A stretch of DNA of 35,169 nt, from assembly GCA_029266475.1 (NCBI GenBank), contig JAQSWU010000014.1, forward strand, positions 1-35,169, given 5' to 3'. The position numbers and the translations under genes are program-made. Each line of letters begins with the position of its first letter. The first letter of the stretch is position 1. Shown in pieces: positions 34,083-35,169 of this stretch. Under the pieces are notes generated by a model, which was given only the letters and a program-made list of their open reading frames with translations, ran no database searches and was not told the origin of the DNA. The stretch is from Rickettsiaceae bacterium. Lineage in GTDB: Bacteria; Pseudomonadota; Alphaproteobacteria; Rickettsiales; Rickettsiaceae.

Positions 34083-35169
34083 ATGAAAACAAAATTGCAA
34101 ATAATACATACGGTGAAATCATTTGATCCAATTGCCAGTGAACTAGCTGCATCGATAGAAAATCATGATTTAGATAAGTTTAAAGCTATAATAGATAATA
34201 ATCCTGAAGTTTTACGGATGGGGAATATATATGCTCGAGACGAATCAAGCAGAGATGTATTTCCCTACATTATAGCTATGGGTAGTTATGAGCATCTCTT
34301 AGCTATATATGGTTTTGGGGAGGGTATATCTTATATTATCAATAATAATAAATATGCTAACTGGAACTGTCTAGATGGAGGGATCAGACATACCCCATTA
34401 ATGTATGCTGCAATGACGGGTAATACAGAAACTGCCCAGAAACTTATTGCTCTTGGGGTTAATGTAAATCAATTTGATTCTTGTGGCTATACTCCATTAA
34501 TGCATGCGGCACTGAAGGGCCATACAGCTACGGTAGAGAAGCTGATTGCTCTCGGCGCTGATGTAGATAATGCCAACAATGAAGGCTCTACCCCATTAAT
34601 TTGGGCTGCACGGGAGGGCCATACAGATACTGTAGAGAAGCTAATTGAGCTTGGCGCTGATGTAAATAAAGCTAATAAAAGGCATGGCTATACTCCATTA
34701 ATGATAGCTGCACGGGAGGGCCATATAGAGAGTGTAAAGAAGCTAATTGCTCATGGCGCTGATGTAAATAAAGCTGACAGATATAGTAAAACTCCATTAA
34801 TGTTTGCTGCATGGAATCACCGTATAGAGATTGTCAAGATACTTATTGCTCATGGCGCGGATAAGGTTACTGATAAAAAGCATATTAAGCAGCCTATACT
34901 TAAAATACTAAAAGCTCAAGAATATATAGATGATTTGCTTGAAGGCAAACAAACTAGAACTTTAAACTTCGATGCTACAATAGAAGAAATGCTACTTGCT
35001 AGGGTAGAAAATAAATTAAGCAAACTTCTAGGGTCAGGCAAGTTTATTGATAATATAAATAGAATACAAACTACTTTCGAAGGTCATAGAAAAACCCATC
35101 CAATAGCAGATAAGGTGCTTACTAAAGTAGATGATTTTATCGATAATGTCCTCGACAAAGATGCTGAAG
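34083..35169 (+). CDS. Ankyrin-repeat protein, N-terminal 362 residues (3' end outside window)
   Basis: The frame is open from the ATG at 34083 to the right edge. After about 95 non-repeat residues come five close ankyrin repeats (about 100-265): HTPLMYAAMTGNTETAQKLI, YTPLMHAALKGHTATVEKLI, STPLIWAAREGHTDTVEKLI, YTPLMIAAREGHIESVKKLI and KTPLMFAAWNHRIEIVKILI. Each has the GADVN-type turn. They match the consensus far better than the repeats of the other two ankyrin proteins, and neighbouring repeats share long identical stretches of DNA. The part after the repeats is charged and helical (IEEMLLARVENKLSKLLGSG). There is no signal peptide. It is divergent from the other ankyrin gene across a 398-base spacer. 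The function is unknown; a secreted effector is possible. Confidence 0.9.
   Translation, partial: MKTKLQIIHTVKSFDPIASELAASIENHDLDKFKAIIDNNPEVLRMGNIYARDESSRDVFPYIIAMGSYEHLLAIYGFGEGISYIINNNKYANWNCLDGGIRHTPLMYAAMTGNTETAQKLIALGVNVNQFDSCGYTPLMHAALKGHTATVEKLIALGADVDNANNEGSTPLIWAAREGHTDTVEKLIELGADVNKANKRHGYTPLMIAAREGHIESVKKLIAHGADVNKADRYSKTPLMFAAWNHRIEIVKILIAHGADKVTDKKHIKQPILKILKAQEYIDDLLEGKQTRTLNFDATIEEMLLARVENKLSKLLGSGKFIDNINRIQTTFEGHRKTHPIADKVLTKVDDFIDNVLDKDAE

Overview
The window reads as a stretch of chromosome from an obligate intracellular alphaproteobacterium of the order Rickettsiales. The evidence is an AT-rich composition, alphaproteobacterial gene orders (DUF3576-leuS-lptE-holA, ctpA-yibQ-rppH, a DivL-type kinase next to tsaE), three ankyrin-repeat genes, an Sca-like autotransporter, and tRNA genes that encode CCA. 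The mix of many ankyrin proteins, a patatin lipoprotein and a full FtsA suggests a Midichloriaceae-like member infecting a protist or arthropod rather than Rickettsia itself. That placement is inference.

Left part (1-9118): the C-terminal part of an autotransporter with 42-residue tandem repeats runs in from the left edge and converges on recJ. Then come a tiny secreted protein with its own strong terminator, a patatin-like lipoprotein, a HAD-like protein, a small membrane protein with bolA, the ribosome silencing factor rsfS, an ankyrin protein and ndk. Most are separate single-gene units.

Middle (9119-22545): an 818-base gene-free spacer holds repeats and hairpins. It leads into a DivL-like PAS kinase whose phospho-acceptor histidine is replaced by tyrosine, overlapping tsaE. 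Next are a class I glutamine amidotransferase with a long charged helical tail, the Mg2+ channel mgtE, tRNA-Leu(GAG), the compact operon DUF3576-leuS-lptE-holA, an MFS transporter and tRNA-Ser(TGA).

Right part (22546-31699): ftsA, a predicted outer-membrane protein, a membrane glycosyltransferase with a GspE/MshE-like N-terminal domain, and parE (topoisomerase IV) overlap one another, and ctpA, yibQ and rppH follow. This unit joins cell division, envelope polysaccharide, chromosome decatenation and periplasmic proteolysis.

Right edge (31700-35169): an accessory region. Two near-identical ~100-bp palindromic elements, exactly 800 bases apart, bracket a host-attachment-family gene. They are followed by two ankyrin-repeat genes, the last running off the window. 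A short TATAGTG...AGTTGA motif links these elements to a 43-bp repeat present both here and 24 kb away, which suggests one family of non-autonomous mobile elements.

The items most worth a second look are the tyrosine-type DivL homologue, the ftsA-OMP-glycosyltransferase-parE cluster, the amidotransferase with the helical tail, and the element pair around the host-attachment gene. All functional calls come from reading motifs by eye; no database search was run.
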